Assembly (NCBI RefSeq): GCF_905115235.1
Contig: NC_051854.1
Span: forward strand, 21,612,001-21,676,000
Origin: Hermetia illucens
Lineage: Eukaryota > Arthropoda > Insecta > Diptera > Stratiomyidae
Length of the DNA: 64,000 nucleotides
Reading direction: 5' to 3'
Shown piece by piece: positions 44,701 through 54,399 of this stretch. The position numbers and the translations under genes are program-made. The notes below the pieces were generated by a model, which made no database searches, had not been told where the DNA came from, and saw only the letters and a program-made list of their open reading frames with translations. Numbering within the stretch: the first letter of the stretch is position 1; each line of letters begins with the position of its first letter.

Positions 44701-47700
44701 AAACCGGCTCCCAAGTCAAGAGCCGTCAGAAACAAACCGACACCGGATTCACGTCTGCTACCCCTTGGCTTTCCAAGAGGGAGAGGAGTGCTCTCCAGAG
44801 TCCCACTATCTTACTTTGCTTAGGCCCAAAATATCCAGCTTATATCTTTAGAATTGCCGCTCAAGTTGAAGAAAGCGAACGTTCTGAGGACCCTCGCTAC
44901 CGTTGTCAAGGAGTATGCGCACATTCCAGAAACCAAATATAATCCGTTTTCGATAGCCAAAGGTCGTTCCCATGAAGTTAGTCCCTATCTGCGGAATTGT
45001 TGACGTTTCGGTAGCAATAAGGTTTCAAAATTTGCATGTTGGTAGTCCATAAATTTCTGTCCCTTTTAGTCGACTCATGAGTCTCATTAGCGCTTTGGTT
45101 ACTTGACTCTTCATTAGCCAATGAAATCGTTTTTATTTGCCGAATCTTGAAACTGATTGCAAAGTAGGTTTTAAAGTAGCCGACAGCAGCGGGTAATGGT
45201 GGACAGATGCCGATCTAGTTTCGCAGGAGGAGCAACATTATCCATATAAAACAGGTTTGTTCCAGGAGGAACACAAAATAGGTCAGAAAGTCAGATGATT
45301 TACCAGATGTTAAGGTAACAGCCGAAGCTGCGGGCAGTTCATCCGAGGCACCTATTCCAGCTGTAGCTATAGGAGGACTGTTTATTGCTCCAAAGATACT
45401 GTCAGTAGTAGTGCACATTGCTTCATGGGTTACTGTTTCTATGAACTTAAATAACATAGCAGAACTTAGTGATTGGTTGTAGTCATTTATAGGCTATAGT
45501 TTCGGTCCAAAGAGGCAGCATTGGTCCTTGTCCTGTTATCCTCTATGATTCCGAGTGCTGATTGGCTACCCAGATGATGAACTACCCTTCACGAAAACGA
45601 AAAAGTTGCGTTGGATCAGTAGCGTAACACCCTGTGATACGCTCGAAATAAGGTCATCTGTATTCGATATGGTGTTACGCCCATTGCATAGAGATGTGTC
45701 TTTGATTCTATGGTCATGTAATTTGCACTGACATCTGTTGATCAATTTGTATATCTAGGAAGCGTCGTTTCTGTCTATTGTGGCACCGAACTGAATGTTG
45801 TCCGATGTATTATCAGCGCTAGTTCTTCTCTCGCTGCTTTGTCTAAAATCTGGAAATGCAGTTATGTCAACATCAACATCAAGTTGAGCGTGTTCTTTGC
45901 TAGTGTTCTTTCTGTGTTGCTATATGGGAGTAGCACATGCGAAGTGGCCCTCGCTTTCACTCGAGCCCATGTCAATGCTGCCTGCGTCATGTCATCGAAG
46001 TGTTCTTATCTGATACAATTACTTAGTCTTAGTCGGTACACAGGCCTGGCTCCCGTGCGCAATGCGATCGAAAGGCGGAAGTAACAGTGGATAAGTCATA
46101 CATTAAGGAGAGGCTACGCTATGCGGTGGAATCTACTCTCCCAAAATGGCTGACGAGTATGTCGCCCCAAGAGCACTTGGCACAAAATAGAGGAGCAGTG
46201 TGGACGCCTCGGGAAGCCCTAAGGGAGCTGAAGCGCATTTCAAGTAATTGCGAACGATGACGCGTATGTGGAGTTGACACGCTATATCTACCCAAGGGGC
46301 ATTCGGCAACCATATATATATGGAATTTGCATTGATGAGTACTAAATAGCCAATATGGGTCTGAACATCAAAGTCCAGGCGGAAAAGCGATGATTGCATC
46401 TGCTAGATGCCTACGACAAAAGTTGCGTGCCCGATCTAGATGACCCTGCTACTGAAGGGAAAAAAGGGTAAGGAAGAAGAGAAATTAGTTCTGCACGTTT
46501 ACATGAAATACCAGCAGCCAAAATGATACACGGAATGATGGTAATCGACATTTATTTTAATGCAAGATAATGCGTTAGGTTAAGTACTTCTTGCCAAATT
46601 TATGTGCATTTTTATTTGTATTCTATTCGGTACTTGCACTAATTTCTGTCCTGTCCTTTCAGAAAAGCCTGTCCAGGAGCTGATATCAAAATTGATGAGA
46701 GCAATTTAGAAATATCTAAAGATGAATCACACATTGAACCAGAAGGAGATGTGGAAATGGAAAGCATTTCCAACATAGTTAACGGAGAAAATGAAGTAAT
46801 CAGGACTGCAGACCAGAGTGATGAGGGCGAAGAGTATGAATCAATTCAGGTATTCTAATTGTGAATATTAAGTTTCAAAGAGAATAAACGCCATTTCTAT
46901 TGTTCTAGGTATTCTTGGATAATAATTCGGATGAAATCTGCATATCTCCGGAATTCCAAGCCGAAAAACCGGGAAGTAGCACTCCGTCCAATAGTCAGTC
47001 TCCTGCTCATGAAACGAAAAAGATAAAATTGGTACGAGTTTCTTCGGCGGCCTCTGCGAGCACTTGCAATTTAGAGGATATTCATTTGGCATTCACTGAG
47101 CTTTTTATTTCATCTAATATTCCATTCAAAACATTGAATTCGGTTTATCTGAAACGGTTTCTAGCGAAGCTCAATAGAAATTACAAACCACCAACCCTAA
47201 AAGAACTAACAACCACATATTTGGATAAAATCCATGAAAAATTCAATGCCCGAGTGCCTTGCGAGGAACAGGATGCTGTTCTACTACTAAGTGGCTGGAA
47301 AGATTTCAGTGATACGTCAAAATGCCTTGTGGCTTGCTTATATTTGAAAGCCCAGAATGAGTCACAGGACACGCGCGTATTTTTAAATACTTGGGACTTG
47401 GATGTAGATTTTATTGGCGACGATAGCGACATTCAAACAAAAGTTATTCAAGAATCGTATAAACTCGCCAAGGAGTTTTACAATGCAAATATATTTGCAG
47501 TCATATCGGACAACTTACAGTTAGAAATCGGATCAGTAGAGATTCCACTATGGCATTCTGTATGTCACAGCTACTTAGCAGGGTGTTTAGCTGAAGATAT
47601 AATAGATCAAGACGATGTAAAGTTCGTTAAGCAGATTTTACAAGAAGTTAAAAACAAAGATATCGAATTGAAAATTCTTGAAGCTGGCGGAAGTCGAATA

Positions 47701-48426
47701 CTACTACCATCTGAAAAGCGGTACTGCACCTACCGCGACTCCTTCCGATGTTTCATTACAAATAATCCTATTGTACAGGACTTCCTTGAGAGGGAAAATA
47801 TTGATATTCATTATACTATTCGTTCTGCCATTTGCAACGAATCGTTTTTGAAAAAAATCGAGACTTATTTAAACGTCATTGAACCTTTATGTGAGCTGAT
47901 CTATTTATCTCAAAAAAGGAACACTACGCTAGCAGAAATCGCAGAAAAATGGATGGAACTTTCTTTTCCATCCGAATTTCAGGAACACCTGGAAAAGAGA
48001 AGAGCTCAAGCTCTCACGCCTGTCGCCATGTCTGCGAATTTTATGCATCCAAGTTATCGTGGACGGAAATTTAATAGCGAACAAATGAAAATGGTTGAAT
48101 ACTTCCTGCTTGAAGCGTTAGATTCACCGGGGCTGGATCAGTTACTTCTGTTCAAGAGAAATGAAGACGTGTTCAAGATTTTGGCAGTGAAAAAAGTTAT
48201 TTCGTATGACACATTTTGGTCAATGGCTGAACGTATGTGTCCAGAATTAGCGACATTCGCTAAACGTTTGCTGTGCATTCCAGCATCGGTTTCATATGTT
48301 GATAAGATTTTTTCGAATTGGTCTGGCGCACATTCGTCCGCAAGGAATTTGCTAGGAATGGATTTGTATAGGAAGCTTACAAAGGCGCATTTTGAGTTGA
48401 ATTTGGCTGATAATTCGAGTAGTTAG
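41723..48426 (+). CDS. BED-finger, hAT transposase-derived protein (three exons), probably domesticated
   Basis: 617 residues from exons 41723-41871, 46663-46849 and 46909-48426. Donors are AG|GTAAGT and CAG|GTATTC; acceptors are TTTCAG and TCTAG. Introns are 4791 and 59 bp, and the frame is kept. Exon 1 is a BED-type zinc finger (Cys31, Cys34, His49, Cys53; FWEKGHFELIK, CLICSRVL). Exon 2 is acidic (DESHIEPEGDVEMES). Exon 3 is a hAT-like catalytic fold of the DUF659 type (NIPFKTLNSVYLKRFLAKLN, LLLSGWKDF, FAVISDN) ending in the hAT dimerisation motif (RLLCIPASVSYVDKIFSNWS). The first catalytic Asp of the 'DGW' box is Ser240, so transposition activity is unlikely. Intact frame, spliced structure and lack of inverted repeats suggest a host gene; its role is unknown. 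I chose the ATG at 41723 because the paralogue at 58478 starts at the same codon. Poly(A) signal at 48480-48485. Confidence 0.85.
42060..42480 (-). mobile_element. LINE RNase H fragment (in intron 1 of the BED gene)
   Basis: The minus strand gives VFGRKYKVILKRRENWDDPE then VFQAEVYAVLKAAIYVIARR and RIAICSDSQVAL, the RNase H start of a LOA/I-type LINE. It is homologous to 30280-30570. Confidence 0.6.
42480..44640 (+). mobile_element. LOA/Jockey-like LINE, endonuclease and RT start
   Basis: The APE endonuclease lies at 43140-43620 (VIVQNQINGERKNIIVVSAY, LISCDANAQHICWGN, LSDHRYLESNL). The linker is at 43640-44110 (KTDWTKFNEFL, REYKRLVRCSKRDSFRAYCE, GKRKTSRLCRVLKRDESAK). The RT start is at 44200-44540 (FEPFKAPGMDDIYSTILREG, VVFIPKPGKDDYSNPKNFRQ, PLNENQHAYQ, then a decayed 'GKSTETALH' box). 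RT catalytic boxes are lost after 44640. Frames shift at several points. A tail of the RTE-like LINE is inserted at 42690-42800. Confidence 0.8.
42690..42800 (+). mobile_element. RTE-like LINE 3' tail (5'-truncated insertion)
   Basis: Begins GGATATCGAATTGGTGGACC and ends GGTTGTTGCGCCGTTGATGATGATG, the same tail as 57440-57555. A severely 5'-truncated insertion of about 110 bp inside another LINE. Confidence 0.8.
44641..45479. other. BED gene intron 1, no clear feature
   Basis: Open text around 44680-44940 may be decayed LINE sequence but gives no motif I can name. 45215-45457 (minus) is open without homology. Confidence 0.35.
45480..45730 (+). mobile_element. RTE-clade LINE 3' fragment
   Basis: Nucleotide resemblance to the RTE 3' part: CTCTATGATTCCGAGTGCTG then AAAGTTGCGTTGGATCAGTA, as at 40020-40100 and 16040-16060. 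Confidence 0.5.
45740..46270 (+). mobile_element. LINE 3' fragment (unclassified family)
   Basis: The frames give FVYLGSVVSVYCGTELNVV, SSSLAALSKIWKCSYVNINI, VFFASVLSVLLYGSSTCEVA and GYAMRWNLLSQNG, the segment after RT in LINEs whose C-terminus has 'GRPKxTWRR'. A related fragment lies at 59160-59560 (GGAAGCGTTGTTTTTCCTGA, ATATGGGAATAGCACATG). Confidence 0.6.
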
Positions 48427-48479
48427 GATTTTGGATTAAGACAATTTTTATGCACTAGCATAGTTAAGTGAAGTTTTAT

Positions 48480-48485
48480 AATAAA
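48480..48485 (+). terminator. poly(A) signal of the BED/hAT gene
   Basis: AATAAA 53 bases after the stop codon at 48426. Confidence 0.6.
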
Positions 48486-48789
48486 AGATAAAATACACAA
48501 TCGCAAAAGAGGTGTTTAAACTCTAGGAATTCCTTTGGTATTATTTTGTTGATTTGCATTACCTGGAACAGTTTGACCCCGTGAAATGATTTTCTACAAC
48601 AGAATAACTTTCTCTATTGCTTCGTCGGATCATTAATTGCAATGGAGCAATTCAATGTCATGGATTTGGACACCCTATCACTTTTTTCATAGTCTGACGC
48701 TTCCGAAATCTTATAAAAGGTGCAGGGTTTTCCCTATTTAAGAAAAATTAAAAAATCACTTTACTCTGAAAGAGCAATAACATTGTATT

Positions 48790-49000
48790 TCTGAATCTGG
48801 TGCCAAAGGAGCTCGTCTGGTATGTTCTACGACAACACTTAGTGCCAGAAGAACCGTGCGTTGGGTTCAATTTCTCTACCACGATCTGAGAAGCAGAGTT
48901 CAAAGTGTAGCGGGTGTATGAAAACCGCCTCGTGTCTCTGTCGGTGTTCATCAAGAAAACGCCCTTTCATCACTCCTATTTGTTGTTGTTAAGAACACAT
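48790..49000 (+). mobile_element. RTE-clade LINE fragment (RT)
   Basis: Close nucleotide match to 15460-15640: CTGGTATG, CAACACTTAGTGCCAGAAGA, GGGTTCAATTTCTCTACCAC, GCGGGTGTATGAAAACCGCC, GGTGTTCATCAAGAAAACGC. Both sides are truncated. Confidence 0.75.
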
Positions 49001-50959
49001 GTGGATGCTCAAATATCCGTTTGCCCCCTCTAGGATTTTTCTTAGTCCTGCATGCTTCCAATTTTCCGTCGATAGACAGATTTGTCTCAAATACTACCAA
49101 AGTAGTTTAAGCATCAGCGACACTACAAGGTTCAGTGTGATTTTAGCCAAAGAACGTAACTAACTATCTTTTCGCATACAAATTGAAGGGTTCTTAGAAG
49201 GCACATTATGACGAGGCTTTAGAGCTACTAATTCAGATGCACTTCGCTGCAAACTAGGAGGACTCTCAGCTGGAAATCCGCCAAGGAATATCGAATTGAT
49301 AATCACGGTTTATAAATAGCTTCTCTGCATATATGTAAATCTTCTGGCACAGACAGCATGATATCAATTACGATATAAAGACAAAAAGAGGAAATGTTGT
49401 TTTGTGGATAATTGGAGCTGTTTTTATACAGGGCAAACGAAGCTATCAGCATTAAAAACATACCCTAGACATTTAATGTTGATTAAGGAAGGATCACTTT
49501 GTTTGAACTCTCAACAAATCCACCTCAGAGGCACTATTGAATCCTGCGAGCAACTTACAATCTTGAAATCGGTAGGCCGAACCAATTGACCGAAAATCAG
49601 ATGATTCAGTTGGGAATCGTGCCACCCTAATCATAGTGTTGCCTTTGATTAAATATATGGATGGTTGCCATTATTTCCTAATTGGGCCAACCGCGTTAAC
49701 CACACCTACGCCTCGTTGCTGTCGATTCACTTCAATTTGCTTCAGCTCCCTTTAAGTCTTTTCGAGAAGCTGGCACTCCTCCTCAACTTTTCTGCGTCAC
49801 GTGTTGGACGACCTACTCGGTCGACCTAGATGAAAATCAAGCTGTTCTCTGTGCATCAAGCTTTTAGCTTTGCAAGATAATTTTGGCTATTTTATTTGCG
49901 ACAATTAAGAACACGCAAATATCTCGTCAATTCCCATACTCGAGACGACATCAGAACCTTGACGATCATTCCATTCCCTGGGAAAAACCTCAGATTCTCA
50001 GGACTTACGGATGAGTGAAAGTACTAATTCGGCAGTAACTGCAGGAGCTGCAAGGAGCAGTTCCAGGGGAAGACCTCCTTATCCAAAGGCCTTGCCTCGT
50101 TGAGTGCATTTATCAGGGGATGATTTCATTTTTGTTTTGATTTTGTCATTTCATCGACAAAGAATGGAACTTTACCACAATATAATCGCTCACAGAAAGA
50201 CTCTCTCCCTCTGTGTCCGCAGCCTTCGTTAGTGCATTATACTGCAATGTTGAGATATTTCTTATATCACTTACTTCTGGCAGCCTCGCCAGAGTACAAT
50301 AACCCAGGGCTGTAAAAGAAAGAGAAGTGCTTTCCAAAGACCTATAATCTTACATAGTTTGCTTGAGCCCAGAACGCCAATACCGTATCACTGAAATTCT
50401 CACAAAAATTGGAGCAAGGAAGTATTCTAAGGAGGGCCTCGATACAGTATAAAGTAAAAGGTTGTGGCTGATAATGATTTATATCAGTATAATTATTATA
50501 CTGATTATCATCCTATCATGCCTTTGAGATTTAGCGCTTAATAAAATTTTAGGTTTACGGACTGCTAGTCTAGAAATATGTATCCTTTAAAGTCAACTTT
50601 TACGATAATAACATAATACTTTGAGTGAATTCCCCTCCCTCAGCGGGGCATCGTTTTTCCACTTCATAGAAAATGCTATTATTCCGGGAGAAACTTATTC
50701 CACCTACCATCTGAGACGGTTAGATATATTCCTCCTCAATCAAAAGGGTTTAGGACTATGGTGGAGATTGCCATAAATTCCTATGTAGGGCTTGTGAGCT
50801 ACGGCTAAAGAATACAATCAAAGCCTTCCCTGCATGTCCTCCTAACAGGATATAACAGTGTGTCACGTTGCCGGCTATACTGGTCGAATGAGTCAGATAC
50901 AACGAATGAACTAATTTAAAATTACACGCGCCGAAACAGATTTTATGAAATTATGAAAT
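49001..50959. other. about 2 kb without a recognised gene
   Basis: AT-rich sequence with short open frames only. A small hairpin lies at 50482-50504 (arms ATCAGTATAAT / ATTATACTGAT, 1-nt spacer). No exon-like structure was seen. Confidence 0.4.
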
Positions 50960-52080
50960 ATTTCCAATGCTGCTGATAATAACAGTACAGAATATTTCCT
51001 GAAAACCGCCACCAACGTGTTAGGCTATGCACCCTTGCAAGCCATCCGCCCACTCTATCAGGTAGCAAATGATAATGCTCCAGAGGAAGGAATTCGCTGG
51101 ATTATTAAGAATGCCTTTTATATGGATGACTGTTATATGGGGCCTATACTGTAAACGAGGCGCAGGACACTATTCGCAAAATCACGTAAACGTTAACTAA
51201 GTGGGCATCTAACAGGAAAGAAGTTCTGCGGCACGTTGACGAGCGTCAGCAAATTGAGTCCTATGTTGAGTTGGAGCAAGCAGAGAACGATCTTAAAATC
51301 CTAAGCTTGCACTATAACCCCAAGGAAGACTATTTTCTCTATAGCATTCATTCAAACTCGAATATCATATACACCAAAAGAAGGGCCTTAGTATAGTCGC
51401 TGCAATTTTCGCACCTACATGCTGGTTACTTCCAGTCGTCATGAAATTAACGATTGAAATTCAGCGTTTATGACAGGAAGGATACGGTTGGGATGACGCT
51501 ATTAAAGAACCATCCAAGAATGAATTAGAAATGGATACGGGGAAAGCAGTTGGTGCGGATTTTATCCTTCGGTTTTCCAATCTGACTAGGCTAGTGAACA
51601 CAGTCGCGAGATGCCCTCGGTGGAGGAATAAGAATATAGGTCCCTACTCGATCCAAGAATTACAGCAGGCTGAGTGTACAGTAGTTAAAATTCAGCAGAG
51701 GCAGCTTAGGGCGCAGATGGAGAGGATTCAACGAGGAAAAGCAGTAGAAAAGTAGGATTCACTACCAACACTTAACCCGTTCATAGACCTGGAACCTCTG
51801 GAGTTGTACGTGTAGATGGAAGGTTTAAGCAGGCGCTTATTCCTTTCAAACAAACATATCCCATAATATTAGGCAAGTCACATTTGGTCGACTTAATAAT
51901 TGAGCAGATCCATACAGTACATCAACATTCCAGAATCGACCTAATGATGACTATTTTGCGAGAGAAGTATTATATTGCCGTCCTACAGCAGAGAGTCAAA
52001 AAATATATTAGGAAGTGTGTTGGAAGTGGTTGATCTTCCGTTTGAATGAATTAGGCCAGCTGCGGGATTCGAGAATGACG
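50960..52080 (+). mobile_element. BEL/Pao LTR retrotransposon fossil (RT to integrase)
   Basis: Fossil on the + strand. Parts: the end of RT (about 51040-51330; YMDDCYM region), the following Pao-type domain (about 51330-51500), and the start of integrase with its zinc-binding region (about 51580-52025; SHLVDLIIEQIH, ILREKYYI). Gag, protease and LTRs were not found. Broken with many breaks; old. Confidence 0.75.
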
Positions 52081-52679
52081 GAAAACCACCAGTTAGTATC
52101 CAAAGTTGAGTGGAGTATGGTCCCAAAACGGATCGTGTGGCATCACAACCTTCCCAGAGTTAGTCGCTTTGAATAGTTATTCGGGGCAACAGTTGGGAGC
52201 CTGAAACGATACATGAAGCAAGTGCCTTCCATATTCAAAGCTGCAAAAATTCGGAAGAATTTGTACGCGACAACCAGTCATAGGGTTGCTGATACCCCAA
52301 TAGTATGCTCAGCCGTATAGGAAATGGATAAATCTATCTTATTTGTATATATCCAAAGCTATCCGGCCTGTATATGTATATCTAAACCTATCCTATTTGT
52401 GTAAAACTCATCCACCTCAACATGCATTCTAGCCTATGCTATTGTACAGACTCATTTTGAACAGTCAGCATTTTTTTTCTAACCGCGTAGAACGTTAACC
52501 ATTAGCATACGTATTGCTTGATGTAGATTTATATGCTTGATTGGGTAGTTTGCCGACAAGTTAAATGAGCCCTTGATTCTTGCCAAGGCCACCCACGATG
52601 ATGAGATTTTTCCAAACTGCATGCCCCAGCACTTTTGAGATATGTGTTTTTAGCAGACATTTACCAGGGCAAAGATAAT
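52081..52679. other. no gene recognised
   Basis: Flank of the BEL/Pao relic; perhaps its decayed 3' part. Nothing specific seen. Confidence 0.35.
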
Positions 52680-52977
52680 GTCCGGATGGCTCAAGTGGTT
52701 AGAGCGCTGGGTTGTCGTAGCGGAAGGTCGCGGTTCAAATCTCGCTGGGGGCAGAGGAATTTGTTATCGTGACTGGATGTCGGACACCAGTCGACTCAGC
52801 TGTGAATGAGTACCTGAGTCAAATCAGGGTAATAATCTCGGGCGAGCGCAATGCTGACCACATTGCCTCCCACAGTGTACTGTGGTGTACCGTTTCGGTC
52901 TTGAATGAAGTGCTCTAACACACTTCAAGGCCCTGATCCAATATGGATTGTTGCGCCAACGATTATTATTATTATTA
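52680..52977 (+). repeat. tRNA-derived SINE, copy 3
   Basis: It starts GTCCGGATGGCTCAAGTGGT (A box), has the B box GGTTCAAATCTC near 52730 and the body AGTCGACTCAGCTGTGAATG. It ends GGATTGTTGCGCCAACG followed by (ATT)n to 52977. The best preserved copy, with an intact head and tail. Confidence 0.93.
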
Positions 52978-53327
52978 AAGATAATAATGGTAGCAAAAAT
53001 TCCTATCAAAAGGATATGGATTAGGGGATGATATTATCTTCTCTAGACAGACTTGAAAAGGGGTATCCAGATACAACATTATTTTTGTATTTTGATTACT
53101 ATTTCACGTCTTTGAGGCTGCTGGATGAAATCACTAAAAGAAAACAACAAAAGAACTACGGGAACAATTCGCAACAACAGACTATAACGATGTCCAGTTA
53201 ATAATAATAACAGATTCACAACATTACCTAGAGGCGCAAAGGAGTACTTCCTAGATGCAGACTCCAACATCCTTGTTGTTGAGAGGTACTCAGTTGCCGT
53301 AAAAAATCGAGAGCTGCAGACCTGCTT

Positions 53328-53372
53328 TTTAAGGTTTTGTGTAAACACAAAACCTTATTAAAATCGGTTTAC

Positions 53373-53407
<35 letters not shown>

Positions 53408-54178
53408 CTGTCTGTCTGTCTGTATGTCTGTCTGTCTGTCTGTCTGTCCGTCACACGCATTTTTCTCGGAAACGATTACAGCGATTGACACCAAATTTGG
53501 TAGAAAGGTGGGAACTGTGAACGCTCACGCATACAGTGAGTTACATCCTCTTACGTCGAATTTAAGGGGGGGTCCCCATACATGCAAAAGGGGGGTGTAA
53601 TTTTTTTTTTCATCAAATATAGTCATGTGGGGTATCAAATTAAAGGTATCGGTTAGTACTTTTCGAAAACGGTCTTAGTTTTGACATTTGTTGGAAAGGA
53701 GGGGAGTGCGGGGGATTGAAAGTGACCATTCCTTTACGGGGGCCATTCTCAGAAACTACCCAACCAAAAAATCTGAAAAAAATCAAGAGGCTGCCACTAT
53801 ATGGTGCCTGGGCTCCGAAATACCTTCCACACTGATATCTGCACAAATAAAGTTAATAATAGTATATTACTATAATTTTTAGTAATTCGCTGCAAAACCC
53901 CCCTTAAGTTCATGCTAGGACGACGAAATTTCGCAACAATATAGGGTGTAACATAGAGCATGACGTTACCAAGTTTGGTGGAAATCGCACTATTACTAAC
54001 AAAGTTATAATACGTCAAAGTTGTCGCTTCTTTGCAAATTCAAGGCTATAAATGTCAATAGCATCCGAAAGTGGATATTCTCACATAATATTGTATATGC
54101 ATATATTACGTGCTACGTACTAAGAAATGCACAAAACCTTTCGTAACTGAAGCGTCCAGCTTCCGGTTTCCCGACTTG
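53328..54178 (+). mobile_element. DINE-1/mini-me-like repeat (Helitron-related) with (GTCT)n
   Basis: It starts with the hairpin AAGGTTTTGTG-TAAA-CACAAAACCTT (53331-53356), then TATTAAAATCGGTTTACC and about 80 bp of (GTCT)n with GTCC/GTAT variants (53371-53452). A unique body follows (GAAACGATTACAGCGATTGA, GACACCAAATTTGGTAGAAA, GGGTATCAAATTAAAGGTAT). The probable 3' end is GAAGCGTCCAGCTTCCGGTTTCCCGACTTG near 54178. The layout (palindromic start, GTCY microsatellite core, no ORF) is that of dipteran mini-me/DINE-1 elements. The 3' boundary is a guess. Confidence 0.75.
53371..53452 (+). repeat. (GTCT)n microsatellite
   Basis: About twenty GTCT units with interruptions GTCC and GTAT. It is part of the DINE-1/mini-me-like element. 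Confidence 0.9.
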
Positions 54179-54399
54179 TTTCTGCTGTAACCGAGCTGCT
54201 AGGCCCAACATATGTACAAATTTAACATTACCAGACCACTGACGGAATACACAAATATGTACATATATACGTATGTTTCCGAATTGAGAATATTGCAGTT
54301 GAAAAAAATAAAAGTATCCTAGCAAAGAAGTCGTTTCAGCTAAGAATCTTTTTTTATTCTTTCTAATAAACTCAAAAGGTCAAAGGGTAGTATAGCTCC

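Noticed and set aside
45215-45457. 80-codon minus-strand frame in BED gene intron 1
   Set aside because: No motif, no splice context; chance open frame.
50482-50504. 11-bp AT-rich hairpin
   Set aside because: Short and AT-only; expected by chance in 2 kb of this composition.
53371-53452. GTCT repeat as a CRISPR-like or minisatellite array
   Set aside because: It is a simple 4-bp microsatellite inside a DINE-1/mini-me-like element; there are no spacers.
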